A DNA stretch of 64,000 nt from positions 310,001-374,000 of the forward strand of contig NZ_FXUE01000001.1 of assembly GCF_900182935.1 (NCBI RefSeq), read 5' to 3'. This stretch comes from Fibrobacter sp. UWB10 (lineage in GTDB: Bacteria; Fibrobacterota; Fibrobacteria; Fibrobacterales; Fibrobacteraceae). The notes beneath the pieces are model-generated. The model ran no database searches. It was not told where the DNA came from and worked only from the letters and a program-made list of their open reading frames with translations. Both the position numbers and the translations under genes were made by a program. Positions 1 through 10,480 of the stretch are shown here, piece after piece. Each line of letters starts with the position of its first letter. Within the stretch, counting starts at the first letter, position 1.

Positions 1-2013
1 GGCGGCCACGACGGCTTCCGGAGTGTAACCGAATTCCTTTTCGAGCACGGCAGCCGGAGCAGAGGCGCCAAAGCGTTCAAGACCGGAGACCTTGCCGAAG
101 CCACCCACAACCTGGGCGAACAGAAGCGGAAGGCCGCTGGACTTTGCGAACACCGGAGTCCAAGGAACGATGATGGAATCGCGGTAAGCCTTGTCCTGAG
201 CCATGAAGAGGGCCGGGCTGATCATGGAAACCACGCGGACCTTGAGGCCTTCGCCACGGAGGATTTCAGCAGCGTCGTGAGTCAGGAGCACGTCGGAACC
301 GTTAGACACGAAGGTTAGGTCCGGGCGTGCGGAACCGCAATTGTCGCTCACGATGTAGGCACCCTTGCGGCAAGCCTTGGAAGCTTCGTAGCGCTTGTCA
401 CCGGGGAGCGTCTTCACATTCTGGCGGGTAAGGATGATCGCTGTCGGGCGATCGTTGTTTTCAAAAGCCATTTCCCAGGCGGTCACGGTTTCGAAGGCGT
501 CGGCCGGGCGGAGCACCAGCATTTCGGACTTGCCGTCTTCGCGCTTGAGACCTTCGAGCAAACGGATCTGGGTTTCGTGTTCGATCGGCTGGTGCGTCGG
601 GCCGTCTTCGCCCACGCGGAAGCTGTCATGCGTGTACATGAACTTGACCGGGAGCTTCATGAGGGCTGCCATACGGATAGCCGGCTTCATGAAGTCGCTG
701 AACACGAAGAATGTAGCACAAATCGGATAGAGGCCGCCGTGCAGTGCGATACCGCAGCAGATGGCGCCCATAGTCAGTTCGGCAACGCCCACCTGAACGA
801 AGGCACCCTTGAAGTCGCCTGCGCGGAAGATGCCGGTCTTGTTGAGGAAGGCCTGGGTGTTGTCGGAGTTAGAAAGGTCAGCAGAGCTGCAGATGCAGTT
901 CTTCACGTTTTCAGCGAGGTAGCCGAGCACGGTACCGGAAGTCACGCGGGTAGCGACACCTTCCTTGAGTTCGAGGCCAGAAAGGTCGATCTTCGGAGCC
1001 TTGCCCGAGAGCCATTCCTTGAGGGTGGCAGCCTTTTCCGGGTTCTTGGCGTCCCAAGCAGCCTTGGCTTTCTTCCATTCGGCAACCTGCTTGCGGAGTT
1101 CTTCCTTGCGAGCTTCGAAGCCAGCCTTCACGTCGTCAAAAATCTTGAATGCATCGGCCGGATCGCCGCCGAGGTTCTTCACGGTTGCATCGGTAGAAGC
1201 ACCAGCAGCGTTCAGCGGCTGACCGTGGGTAGAAACAGCACCTTCAAAGGACTTGCCGTCTTCGGCGATGGCGCCCTTGGCCATGGTGGTGTGACCGATG
1301 ATGATGGTCGGCTTTTCAGTTTCGGCCCAAGCGGCCTTGAAAGCCTTGCGGAGTTCAGCAATGTTGTGACCGTCGGCCACGTCAATCACGCGGAAGCCCC
1401 ATGCTTCGTACTGACCAGCCAAGTCGTGGCTCATCACGTCTTCAACCTTGCAGGAGAGCTGCACCTGGTTGGCGTCGTAGAAGAAAATGAGGTTAGAAAG
1501 CTTGAGGTGACCAGCAATACGGCCCACGCCGTAAGCGATTTCTTCTTCGAGACCGCCGTCAGACACGAGGCATACGACCTTGTGCTGCAGAATGTCGCCA
1601 AAGCGTTCGACCATGAAGCGTTCGGCAATAGCGTTACCGAGGGCTACGGCATGACCGATACCGAGCGGGCCCGAGGAGTTTTCGATGCCGAGGGCGACTT
1701 CGACTTCGGGGTGACCCGGAGTGCGGGAGCCGAGCTGGCGGAAATTCTTGAGATCTTCCATCGAGAGGTTGCCGAGCATGGCAAGTTCGCCGTACAGGAG
1801 CGCGGACATGTGGCCCGGGTCCATAAAGAAGCGGTCGCGGGCTTCCCAGTAGGGGTTTTCGGGGTCAAAACGGAGAAATTCCGAATACAGGAGCGTAATG
1901 GCGTCTGCTGCGCCCATGGCTCCACCCGGGTGACCGGACTTTGCCTTCTGCACCATGGCAGCGGAAAGGATTCGAATGTTGTCAGCCGCTTTTGTAACCA
2001 ACGCGTCTTGCAC
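1..2013 (-). CDS. tkt: Transketolase, C-terminal end cut off by the window edge
   Basis: Thiamine-diphosphate enzyme of the pentose phosphate pathway that moves two-carbon units between sugar phosphates in the cytosol. The reading frame starts at a GTG at 2013 preceded by an AGAGAGG ribosome site and stays open for 671 codons to base 1; the family is usually 650-680 residues, so only a few residues are missing. Recognisable motifs are SGHPGGAMGAAD near the N-terminus (substrate and ThDP site), the GDGxxEEE-like ThDP motif read here as SDGGLEEE, and GEDGPTHQPIEHE in the pyrimidine domain. The long plus-strand open frame at 577-2100 is its shadow. Gene identity is firm; only the edge is incomplete. 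Confidence 0.95.
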   Translation of the reverse strand, partial: MQDALVTKAADNIRILSAAMVQKAKSGHPGGAMGAADAITLLYSEFLRFDPENPYWEARDRFFMDPGHMSALLYGELAMLGNLSMEDLKNFRQLGSRTPGHPEVEVALGIENSSGPLGIGHAVALGNAIAERFMVERFGDILQHKVVCLVSDGGLEEEIAYGVGRIAGHLKLSNLIFFYDANQVQLSCKVEDVMSHDLAGQYEAWGFRVIDVADGHNIAELRKAFKAAWAETEKPTIIIGHTTMAKGAIAEDGKSFEGAVSTHGQPLNAAGASTDATVKNLGGDPADAFKIFDDVKAGFEARKEELRKQVAEWKKAKAAWDAKNPEKAATLKEWLSGKAPKIDLSGLELKEGVATRVTSGTVLGYLAENVKNCICSSADLSNSDNTQAFLNKTGIFRAGDFKGAFVQVGVAELTMGAICCGIALHGGLYPICATFFVFSDFMKPAIRMAALMKLPVKFMYTHDSFRVGEDGPTHQPIEHETQIRLLEGLKREDGKSEMLVLRPADAFETVTAWEMAFENNDRPTAIILTRQNVKTLPGDKRYEASKACRKGAYIVSDNCGSARPDLTFVSNGSDVLLTHDAAEILRGEGLKVRVVSMISPALFMAQDKAYRDSIIVPWTPVFAKSSGLPLLFAQVVGGFGKVSGLERFGASAPAAVLEKEFGYTPEAVVAA

Positions 2014-2107
2014 TTTTTTAACCTCTCTTTAGAATTAAGCGCCCCAAATTTAGTTTTTTTACAATTTTCTCTCAAGGTTATGGGACGCTTTTCACACTAA
2101 AACAATC

Positions 2108-5100
2108 TTATTTCTTTCTTTTTACGCCGGTTTTGACCAATCGATACTCAGTATGGCCATCTTTGAACTTGAAGTCGATACGCCAGATATAGACGCCCGT
2201 CCCCACATGACGGCCATCGTCAGATCGGTTATTCCAGTGTAAAAAGCCCGTTTTTGCGTGATTTCGGCCATTTCCGCGTATTTTTTGGCTCATTTCGCCA
2301 TCATCACCGAATTTACGCTTGAACGTCGTCACCACGTTCGAGTAGCTATCGAAAATAGTCACGATGGCCTTGTAAGGCATAATACTTGCAACCCTGATCA
2401 CCGATAGCGTATCCGGAACACGGCTCCAGTCTTCGTCGCCAGGAGCAATCCACTTTTCCTTGTTCTTGATACCGCTCACCGCAGGCGCAGGAGCAACCTC
2501 GTAAAGGTATACGTTACCATTGCTACCGTCAATAGTTATCCCACCACGGCCCATCGGGTTGTCATACTTGTCGACATAGGTCGCCTTGGGATTGGTACGA
2601 ATGCAATTGTAGGTCATGAGATTGTGGTCTGCCAGCACAAATGTCCAGACAAGGCCAGCCGAATCCTTTTCGAGCAGTTTCGAAATGTTCAGCGAATAGT
2701 CCAAGGTATCCTTACAATCTTCCGAATAGGTGAACAATTTTTTCCAAGCATTTTCGTCGCCGGTATTTTCGACCGGTTCCGACAATGTGATTTCCAGAGT
2801 ATCCGGAGGAACTTCATTCGTGCATTCCATGAATTCATCAATAGAAATGGTTCCAGGACGCTTGACCGCCTTCACAGGCACAGCGCCAATACGGTCCTTG
2901 ATTTCCATTTTTTGCGAGAAGCCACCCTTAGGCCTTGTCATCTTAAGATACGGGGCCTCTTCCGCATCGGCTGCGGTGGCGCCATAATCGAACGAATCTT
3001 CAAGACGGGCTTCGACCCAAGAGCGACCGCTCTGCAGTTTGAAGCGTTTCTTGGACACGCTTTGCCACGTGCCACCAGCCTTGTTCCAATACAGGGTATC
3101 AATAGCAGCAACTCCTTCCTTTTGCTTTGACACATAGTGAATTCGAATGGAATCAGCCTCGCCGTCCTTGTCGGCATCGTAAATTTCGGCGGTATCAGCC
3201 GGAATATAGTTCGAGTATACCACCAAGGAATCTCGTTTCCAGCCGAGTTTGTCCTTCTTGATTCCGGCCTTAATCACCACGCGGTTGTAAGAAGCGTTCA
3301 TATTGAACAAGGCATCAAGTTTCGAGCTTTCCAAATCGTCCTTGTCATACGCAAAGTAGAACGTGCCGCTATATTCGAAGGTCGAGGTGTAGTCGCCCGT
3401 TTCCACAGCCTTCACCCACAGCGAGTCATACTTATTAGTAAACAAGAGAACATTCAAAGTATCCTTTTTATGGATAGACTTGCTAACAGATGTCAAGCGA
3501 AGTTTGAATTGGACAGAATCACCCGATTCGAGAGAATCAAGATCCTTTTTGCCAGACGCATTCAAGAACCTGTAGCTAAATTCGACGGTATCGCCCACAA
3601 TGACCGTATCGCGGGCATACGTTCCATAAAGCGGGTCCTTATACTCGGCAACAAGCGTATCACTGCCACTGCAAGAAATCGAACCGTCGTCTCGCTTTGC
3701 AGAATATTCGTTCTTCGAAACAGCCTTGGCCGTTTCGTAGTAACCGGAACGTTTTTCGACAAGCTTGATATTGTTTTCGATATCACCCGACACAAGGCAA
3801 GAAAGCGAAGCCGTCACTGTATCCTTGCCTTCCGTAAAGTCTTCCGTCACAAGCGACAAGCGTATCTTACTCGTTTCGCGCGAAATCGGATCGCCAGAAA
3901 CATTGCCGTTTTTGATAGCAATGGAATCTTCGACATCGCGCACAAGAATTCGTCTGTTACAGACCGGCATGTAAGAATTTTGCGTCTTGAGCCAACGCCC
4001 CGTGGCACCAAGTTCATCTATCGCGCGGACATAGTATTCAATAATACCGTTTTCAAAGGCCTTCGCCGGAACGTAGGCAGTCCAGTAACCCTGAGATTCA
4101 GACATTCTGCGTTCATCAAAGAGGACCGCCACGGAATCCTTGTAATAGAGTATCGCGCTATTGATACCGTTGTCGTCGGTAATCTTAAAGCGGATAGAGC
4201 CCTTACCGCCCGTAGTATCGATACAAGCTATAGAATCCAATTTAACGAAAGGCACATCGTTCTTAATCGGAATAGTATGAGGTTCCTTAGCAGGACTCAT
4301 AACCGCAGGAGTTTTTCCAGTAAGACCAGCGGTATCCGTAGCCGTCACGTAGAAATCAATACCGGGGTATTTCACCATACTATCCGGAAGTACAAAATTC
4401 CACAAGGAATCATTTTCTTGAGTCATCGTATATGTGGTATACGAATCATTTCTCAAGCTCACATTTCGCATATAGAGTTTAACGTCTCTAAGACCCTTAT
4501 CGGATTTAACGTAAACTCCAATAGTAAAGCTCTGGTATTGCGGCTGATTCACGCCCACCATTTTCCATGTAGCCGGAGTCAAATCGACAATAGGCGGCTG
4601 AGCACTTTCATCCCAATAGGCCGTATCGGCGGCATCCTTGTTTAAGAACTTTGTCTTGACAACCACCGTATGAGTGTCACCGTTCCAAACGGCATCGGGG
4701 CTCTGGTAGCAAAGAACATAACGGGCTTGCACCGCGCTCTGAATGGCGGCATAAATATTTGAAAGTTCCGTCGCCGACGGTGCCACCGCAAAAGTACCGC
4801 CCGTACCTTCAGCCATTCCCTTCAAAGGTTCTTTGGTTGCTCCCGAACCGATACCCACAGAATAAATCGTCGTATTCTGCCCAATGGCCTTTTTAACGAT
4901 AGAATCAGTCGTAAAGGATCCTTGTCCAGAACCATCAGAGAATATAATGACAGTCGTCGAACCTGATTCGTTTACCAACTGTTCCAAAGCCGCATGAGCA
5001 CCATTGGTAATGGCGGTTCCGCCACCCGAATGAATCTTTTCGGCGGCTGCATACAGAAGACTCTTTTCGGAAGTCATCGGCTGAATGATTCTGGCAGACG

Positions 5101-8100
5101 TTTCAAAACCAATAAGCGTTGTTCGGTCAGAAGGTCCCATAGCGTCAATGAATGCACGAACCGCAGTCTTAACGTCCGCAATATCAGAACTTGACATGGA
5201 GCCACTTTCATCGACAACAAGTGCCACAGATATGCTGCTCACATTTTGAACCGTCGTCACTTGCACCGGCAAGGATTTCTTATCCTGGAACAGCACAAAG
5301 TCCGACGCTTCAAGACCGGCAATCGGTTTTCTGCTATTTTCATCTACCACAGACACATGGGCGCAGATGGCCGGATGGTTACTCAAGTCAAGATCTGTAA
5401 TCGTAAGTCCCGGTTCCGCAGTCATGTCAAATATATAATTCGCCCTCACATGACAATAACTCGATTGCGGTTCGGCCCTAGTCTGATTCTTGGACAGATC
5501 TCCGATTTTCACCTTACCTTCGACCTTTACCCAAGAATCAAAGACATACCCACCATAAGGAGTCGCATACAAGGTCGTATCGGTACCCGGCGCCACATAA
5601 ACATAACCCGACGGAGAAGTTCGTCCACGAGTCGATTCAACATACATGACATACGGGGAAATCATCTGCACCGTAAAATCTTTAGTGCGAGACGACTTCT
5701 TGGTCGTATCCTTTATAGCATAATAATAGGTCTTGCCAGGCATTCCTTGAAGGAGTACATAATTGGAACCCGTGAGACCATAAGTCTTTACAGAAGAACC
5801 AAAGAGTGAATCTATTCCATAAGAAATGCACATGCCAATAATAGAATCGACTTTCAACAAGTAGTGATTCGTATCCGAAGGTGTCCAGCGGAAGCGAACC
5901 GTAGACGTATCGTTATCGGCATAATGATGCAACTGGATATTGTAGTTTTTCTTTGTCGCAGTCAGTTCATATACACTACCACGTCTGAAGGTAGCCTTAA
6001 GTGTCGCGGTATCGGCCGGAATCGCCATCGTCATGTTGGCATACGGGTCATCAATGCTTGCCGTACCCGATTCCACAATCCACTTGTCAAAGCGGAATTC
6101 ATTTTTCGCAATAGCGGTAATGGGGTAAGCGGTCCCTATCCAAGCAGGCGAATAACCCGTCGGAGAAACGCTTCCGTTAGAATCCGCAGCCACCAACGTC
6201 AGGCTAGCCTTTGTTTGCGAGTAACTAATCCAGAACGGCAACGGCTGCAGCGTATCGCGACTATTGTAATTCTTAACGGTATAGCACACAGATTGACCCG
6301 CCGTAAGCCCTAACTGGTCTAGCTTACCCTTAGTTGAAGTCGTTCTCAATTTATAAGTATTAAATGTACACGTAGTATCATATTCCACCGTCATCAACAA
6401 GTCAAGGCTACGTATAGAAATCGCGTATTGGCCTGTGGTCGGGGCAACGAATTTAAACCTCACGCCATAAGACGGGCTTCTAGAATAATAATTCTCAACC
6501 AGCGTATACTTAGTTGAAACATCTGTAATCGGATACACGGTGCCCACTACAAAATGAGCCTTAACCGTACAATTGCCTTCAGGTATGATAGAAGTTGCAG
6601 CCTTCGTCGAATCGATAATCTTACAAGAGCCCGATGCCACGCTCCATTTGCTAAAGCGATGGTCCACATCGGTCGTATAAGCCCTTATAGGAACGGTATC
6701 GCCTGCAATATGAGTCGAATCATACATACGGGAACCTGATGCACCCATATACGCATATCCCGTACCCGAAGTATCTGTGTACAAGTTGGCTGTTTTTACA
6801 GCCTTAACCCAAACGCTATCACCCCTATAAGATGCCGTATTCGAAACAAATTGGAAATACCGCCTCTGATTTGCATCAAGCGTCACCAAAATTCTGCAGG
6901 ATCCACCTACAGAGCATGATGTCGAATTATAACTATAGAATGTTGAATCGGCATTATAATTGTATATTATCGCCGCATTATTCGTATTCATGACTATCGC
7001 ATACATTCCAGAATCTCTGGTATTCAAAACCGTGCGAACACCATAAATATTTCTTCTAGTATTCGAGCCATTGTCTTTAAACGTATACCCTCTGAAAGAA
7101 GAAGTCAGCTGATAAAGCGGCAATGTCGAAGTAACCGGCTTGATAACCACGGACCCCGTTCCCTTAAGAATAAACGAGGTATTAAGTTCAGAGCTATCTA
7201 CAAATGCACCCTTGCCAGACACAACAGTCCACTTGACAAAATGCGCCCCCGAATCCAAAGACGTCGATAAAGCCAACTGATCGCCAACAGCAAGCGTATC
7301 CACTCTTGACTGACTATCAATTTTGACGGTTCCCCCACGAAGGGCCACGACAGAAACAGGATCATCCCAATATTCAGTCGCATAGGGAATCGTACTTTCA
7401 AAAACTTCCTCGTTTGCGGCTGCCGCTACAACATTAAAAGAGACCTCGTTACTTGTATTGCTATACGTTCTCTTTGCCGAACTGAATGTAGAATCCGCTC
7501 CATAATATCTGTATGTACCTCTAAAGCCCTGCGGTTCAAACTTCAAAACAAAGATTCCCGACGTAGGAGCCTCGTAATGGAACCTTAAACCGCCACTCGG
7601 CGAAACTTCGTAAAAGTCATTCTGGGTTACATAGGTCTTACGCTTATCGGTAATTTCAATCAAATTTGCCGCCTTACAGCGCAACTTAATCTTCGTGTCT
7701 TCCAAAATCGTGTCTTTAATACTATATGCCGTCGAATCGCTAAACTTATGCGAACCGCTCACAAAAGACCAACCATTGGGGCGATACCCCTTTCTGGCAA
7801 ACGCCTCGACAAAAGCCACCTGCCCTTTAAGGACAGGCATCGAGCCCACCTTTGTCGAGCAGCGCGAAGATTCGCTTTGAATTGTAAGCCATATTGAAGG
7901 AATGGTGTCGTAGCTCATGCTGAACGACATCGTAGAATCCCTAGTATAGTCGTTAGTCACAAGATAGAAGATGGAATCACCGGCATTGAGCAAAACGGTG
8001 TCTATAAGAGAAGTCGAGACGCTTTTACTAAAGTCATAACTCGAGAATGCGCCAGTCTGATAACGTTTCAAGTAACTCCATTCGGTACTATCCTTGGTAT

Positions 8101-9217
8101 ACTTGATGACAAAACCACCCGCTTTGGGAGCTACAAAAGAAAACCTTACACCATTAGAAGGCGTTCCCGAATAGAAATGATCATACAAGTTGTATTTTTT
8201 CGCCGTTTTTGTAATCGGATACACTTCGCCGGCCTTAAATACCGCACGAACCTTACAATTGCTGCTGATGACAACACCCGTTTGGGCCGCAGTCGGATTT
8301 ACGATGGAACATGTTCCCGAGACCTTTTCCCACTTTTCAAAACGGGAATTATTTCTTGAAAAGGCATGCAGAGGAACCGTATCGTTTATCACATAGGTAG
8401 AATCATAATTCCGAGAACCGGTACCCACATAAACATAGCCCGGGCCAAGCGTATCGGAGTTCACCTTTAACGTGGGAGCCATGCGGACAGAAACGGTATC
8501 GTCAAAGTAGCTCTGAGAGCTCTGATACATCGCAAAATAATACTTTTCGCCGGCGGTCAACGAAAGCGTAGTACGGCCCTGCGAAGAATGGCTATAAGAA
8601 GACTTTCTCGTAGCAAAAGTCGCATCGGTACCGTAATAATAGGCATAACGAGAATATTTTGCATTCGAAATCAAGGTGTACAAGCCTGTCGCGGTGGGTT
8701 CATACGACATCTTGATGGCAAAAGTATTTTCTCCAATCAAGCTACTATTGGATTGGTAAGTATAGGGAACAAATGTACTCGAAAGAGGATAAACCGTTTC
8801 TGACAAAGCGACTTCTTGCACACTCGCCTTGATATTGTATTTGTAAGAGCTATAAGAAGTGCTGCTTGCACGAACCATGAGATAATACGTTTTGTCTTTC
8901 TCACAATTAAACGTATAGCTCACAGTTCCAGAGCTATAGTCATAATCAATAGCGCTCTGAAAGGTTGCGTCGGTACCGTAATAATACAGGTACCTAGTAA
9001 AAGAGGAACTTTCGTACGAAGTGGATACCGTGCAGAAGCCACTCTTTGCCGGCGTATAGCTATGACGGACATATGTCGCATACTGTGCGTCGTAATAGTT
9101 GTCGTCGGCACTGTATACTTCCGGCGTTTCCGTAATCGGAATAACAGATCCATGCTCAACGGCTGCATGGGCCAGGATTGTAAAAAAAACAACAAGAACA
9201 CTTGAAATTCGTGTCAT
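2108..9217 (-). CDS. Giant secreted repeat protein with vWA domain and C-terminal FlgD-like/basic sorting tail
   Basis: A 2,369-residue exported protein of unknown role, probably at the cell surface. It begins with a signal peptide (MTRISSVLVVFFTILAHA) after an AGAGGAC ribosome site. Residues of about 20-1,350 are tandem modules of roughly 180 residues, each pairing a beta-rich segment (VRFxFxAPxxGxY type) with an InlB-B-like bacterial repeat (FxKWxxxSGxCxI). A von Willebrand A domain follows, with a complete MIDAS start DESGSMS and a downstream FSDGSG. Ig-like modules lie beyond it. The C-terminus has an FlgD-like fold signature (GTGVYIWRIDF) ending in KTGVKRKK, a basic tail like those of type IX-type secreted cargo; that routing is an inference. 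Adhesion is plausible but not shown. Confidence 0.85.
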   Translation of the reverse strand: MTRISSVLVVFFTILAHAAVEHGSVIPITETPEVYSADDNYYDAQYATYVRHSYTPAKSGFCTVSTSYESSSFTRYLYYYGTDATFQSAIDYDYSSGTVSYTFNCEKDKTYYLMVRASSTSYSSYKYNIKASVQEVALSETVYPLSSTFVPYTYQSNSSLIGENTFAIKMSYEPTATGLYTLISNAKYSRYAYYYGTDATFATRKSSYSHSSQGRTTLSLTAGEKYYFAMYQSSQSYFDDTVSVRMAPTLKVNSDTLGPGYVYVGTGSRNYDSTYVINDTVPLHAFSRNNSRFEKWEKVSGTCSIVNPTAAQTGVVISSNCKVRAVFKAGEVYPITKTAKKYNLYDHFYSGTPSNGVRFSFVAPKAGGFVIKYTKDSTEWSYLKRYQTGAFSSYDFSKSVSTSLIDTVLLNAGDSIFYLVTNDYTRDSTMSFSMSYDTIPSIWLTIQSESSRCSTKVGSMPVLKGQVAFVEAFARKGYRPNGWSFVSGSHKFSDSTAYSIKDTILEDTKIKLRCKAANLIEITDKRKTYVTQNDFYEVSPSGGLRFHYEAPTSGIFVLKFEPQGFRGTYRYYGADSTFSSAKRTYSNTSNEVSFNVVAAAANEEVFESTIPYATEYWDDPVSVVALRGGTVKIDSQSRVDTLAVGDQLALSTSLDSGAHFVKWTVVSGKGAFVDSSELNTSFILKGTGSVVIKPVTSTLPLYQLTSSFRGYTFKDNGSNTRRNIYGVRTVLNTRDSGMYAIVMNTNNAAIIYNYNADSTFYSYNSTSCSVGGSCRILVTLDANQRRYFQFVSNTASYRGDSVWVKAVKTANLYTDTSGTGYAYMGASGSRMYDSTHIAGDTVPIRAYTTDVDHRFSKWSVASGSCKIIDSTKAATSIIPEGNCTVKAHFVVGTVYPITDVSTKYTLVENYYSRSPSYGVRFKFVAPTTGQYAISIRSLDLLMTVEYDTTCTFNTYKLRTTSTKGKLDQLGLTAGQSVCYTVKNYNSRDTLQPLPFWISYSQTKASLTLVAADSNGSVSPTGYSPAWIGTAYPITAIAKNEFRFDKWIVESGTASIDDPYANMTMAIPADTATLKATFRRGSVYELTATKKNYNIQLHHYADNDTSTVRFRWTPSDTNHYLLKVDSIIGMCISYGIDSLFGSSVKTYGLTGSNYVLLQGMPGKTYYYAIKDTTKKSSRTKDFTVQMISPYVMYVESTRGRTSPSGYVYVAPGTDTTLYATPYGGYVFDSWVKVEGKVKIGDLSKNQTRAEPQSSYCHVRANYIFDMTAEPGLTITDLDLSNHPAICAHVSVVDENSRKPIAGLEASDFVLFQDKKSLPVQVTTVQNVSSISVALVVDESGSMSSSDIADVKTAVRAFIDAMGPSDRTTLIGFETSARIIQPMTSEKSLLYAAAEKIHSGGGTAITNGAHAALEQLVNESGSTTVIIFSDGSGQGSFTTDSIVKKAIGQNTTIYSVGIGSGATKEPLKGMAEGTGGTFAVAPSATELSNIYAAIQSAVQARYVLCYQSPDAVWNGDTHTVVVKTKFLNKDAADTAYWDESAQPPIVDLTPATWKMVGVNQPQYQSFTIGVYVKSDKGLRDVKLYMRNVSLRNDSYTTYTMTQENDSLWNFVLPDSMVKYPGIDFYVTATDTAGLTGKTPAVMSPAKEPHTIPIKNDVPFVKLDSIACIDTTGGKGSIRFKITDDNGINSAILYYKDSVAVLFDERRMSESQGYWTAYVPAKAFENGIIEYYVRAIDELGATGRWLKTQNSYMPVCNRRILVRDVEDSIAIKNGNVSGDPISRETSKIRLSLVTEDFTEGKDTVTASLSCLVSGDIENNIKLVEKRSGYYETAKAVSKNEYSAKRDDGSISCSGSDTLVAEYKDPLYGTYARDTVIVGDTVEFSYRFLNASGKKDLDSLESGDSVQFKLRLTSVSKSIHKKDTLNVLLFTNKYDSLWVKAVETGDYTSTFEYSGTFYFAYDKDDLESSKLDALFNMNASYNRVVIKAGIKKDKLGWKRDSLVVYSNYIPADTAEIYDADKDGEADSIRIHYVSKQKEGVAAIDTLYWNKAGGTWQSVSKKRFKLQSGRSWVEARLEDSFDYGATAADAEEAPYLKMTRPKGGFSQKMEIKDRIGAVPVKAVKRPGTISIDEFMECTNEVPPDTLEITLSEPVENTGDENAWKKLFTYSEDCKDTLDYSLNISKLLEKDSAGLVWTFVLADHNLMTYNCIRTNPKATYVDKYDNPMGRGGITIDGSNGNVYLYEVAPAPAVSGIKNKEKWIAPGDEDWSRVPDTLSVIRVASIMPYKAIVTIFDSYSNVVTTFKRKFGDDGEMSQKIRGNGRNHAKTGFLHWNNRSDDGRHVGTGVYIWRIDFKFKDGHTEYRLVKTGVKRKK

Positions 9218-9335
9218 TTCGTCCTCTACCTAACAGATGAATAGTACAAATATATTAAAATTCGGTTTATCGTATTTCTTTGCTACAAAAAAATTCTAAT
9301 TTGAGTACCACTTATTTGATGAGGGAATAAACAAG

Positions 9336-10400
9336 ATGTTCTTATCTACCAAAAATGTACTCAAAATAGCATTGCTGTCTCTCGGCATTCAATATGCCTA
9401 CTCCATGGAACTTCGCCCCTTGGCTCAATTTGATTTTCCGGCCAAGGTAACAATCAAGAAAGAAGTCGGCGATGTCAAAGAAGAAAAGAAATGGGACACC
9501 GACCCCGTATTCATTGGTGGCGCAGAATTGCTATTTGGCGCTGAATTTGCACCGATTCGTTACGGTTTTGGCCTTGGATACAAGAGCGCCCAAAAAGACG
9601 GCGGCACCATCGTTGTCCCGGCCGCCCTCCCTATTTGGGGAAACATCTCGTTTGGCGCTTATGGTAAGGATTGGATCGCCGTTCCCTATGCCGTCGTAAG
9701 ACTCGGTTCCCTCGCCCCGCTTACCGGTAACGGAAACTGGTGGGAACTCCCGCTTAACTTCTTCGCAAACGGCGGTGTGGGCGTCATGTTGCCCTACAAC
9801 ATCGGCCTCGAAGTCAACTATAGCTATTCTTCGATGCTCAAGTCGTTCAAGAGCATGGATACCGAATTCCGCGTTTCCTCGGCTCGAGTCGGCCTGCAGC
9901 TCTCTGTCGGTTTCGAACTGACTCATGAAAGAACTTATAAGGAAGACAAGGTTCAAGAAATTAAGGAAGAAAGCCATATTTCGGAACCTGTGGAAGAATC
10001 TAGCGAACCGGAATCTACCGGATTTGACTATTCCGGCGGAGCCTACGACACCACCGAGCCGGAATCTTCGTCTAGCGAATCTGATTCTTACTCGCCGTAC
10101 ACCCCCTATAATCCGGAATCGAGCGAATCTTCTACCGAAGACTCTACAAGCGCTCCTGTAGCAGAAGAAGCCCCGGCCGAAGCTAGTGCTGAAGAGCCGG
10201 CTGCAGAAGAAGCCGCCGCAGAACCCGAAGCAGAACCTGCTGCAGAACCGGAACCCGAACCGGCCGCAGAACCCGCTCCGGAACCGGAACCCAAGCCCGC
10301 TGCAAAGAAGGCTTCGAAGAAGTCCAGCAAGAAGGCATCTAAAAAGTCTTCCAAGAAGTCTTCGAAGAAGTCCTCCAAAAAGAGCAAAAAGAAGAAGTAA
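9336..10400 (+). CDS. Outer-membrane beta-barrel protein with acidic linker and Lys/Ser-rich histone-like tail
   Basis: A 354-residue protein with a signal peptide (about residues 1-24). Residues of about 25-195 alternate hydrophobic and aromatic positions like an eight-stranded OmpA-type barrel, with glycine-rich turns (GVGVMLPYNIGLEVNYSY). A Ser/Glu/Thr/Pro-rich acidic linker follows (about 210-325), containing repeated EPEPAAEP units. The last 30 or so residues are almost only Lys, Ser and Ala (KKASKKSSKK repeats), like histone H1 tails. A periplasmic tail binding peptidoglycan or another polyanion is possible, but this is inference. It has its own strong terminator downstream and diverges from the giant repeat-protein gene. 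Confidence 0.75.
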   Translation: MFLSTKNVLKIALLSLGIQYAYSMELRPLAQFDFPAKVTIKKEVGDVKEEKKWDTDPVFIGGAELLFGAEFAPIRYGFGLGYKSAQKDGGTIVVPAALPIWGNISFGAYGKDWIAVPYAVVRLGSLAPLTGNGNWWELPLNFFANGGVGVMLPYNIGLEVNYSYSSMLKSFKSMDTEFRVSSARVGLQLSVGFELTHERTYKEDKVQEIKEESHISEPVEESSEPESTGFDYSGGAYDTTEPESSSSESDSYSPYTPYNPESSESSTEDSTSAPVAEEAPAEASAEEPAAEEAAAEPEAEPAAEPEPEPAAEPAPEPEPKPAAKKASKKSSKKASKKSSKKSSKKSSKKSKKKK

Positions 10401-10442
10401 CGCTCACACGAAAATGAAATCTGAATAAATTCAGAACGAACT

Positions 10443-10475
10443 AGGCGCCCACGGGCGCCTTCATTATTTATATTT
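10443..10475 (+). terminator. Rho-independent terminator after the barrel protein gene
   Basis: An inverted repeat AGGCGCC...GGCGCCT with a 4-base loop is followed by a T/A-rich run, 43 bases after the stop codon and just ahead of the next gene. Confidence 0.75.
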
Positions 10476-10480
10476 ATAAA

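Noticed and set aside
577-2100. 507-codon plus-strand open frame at the left end
   Set aside because: It is the antisense shadow of transketolase, whose motifs are clear on the minus strand; its own translation has no recognisable domain.
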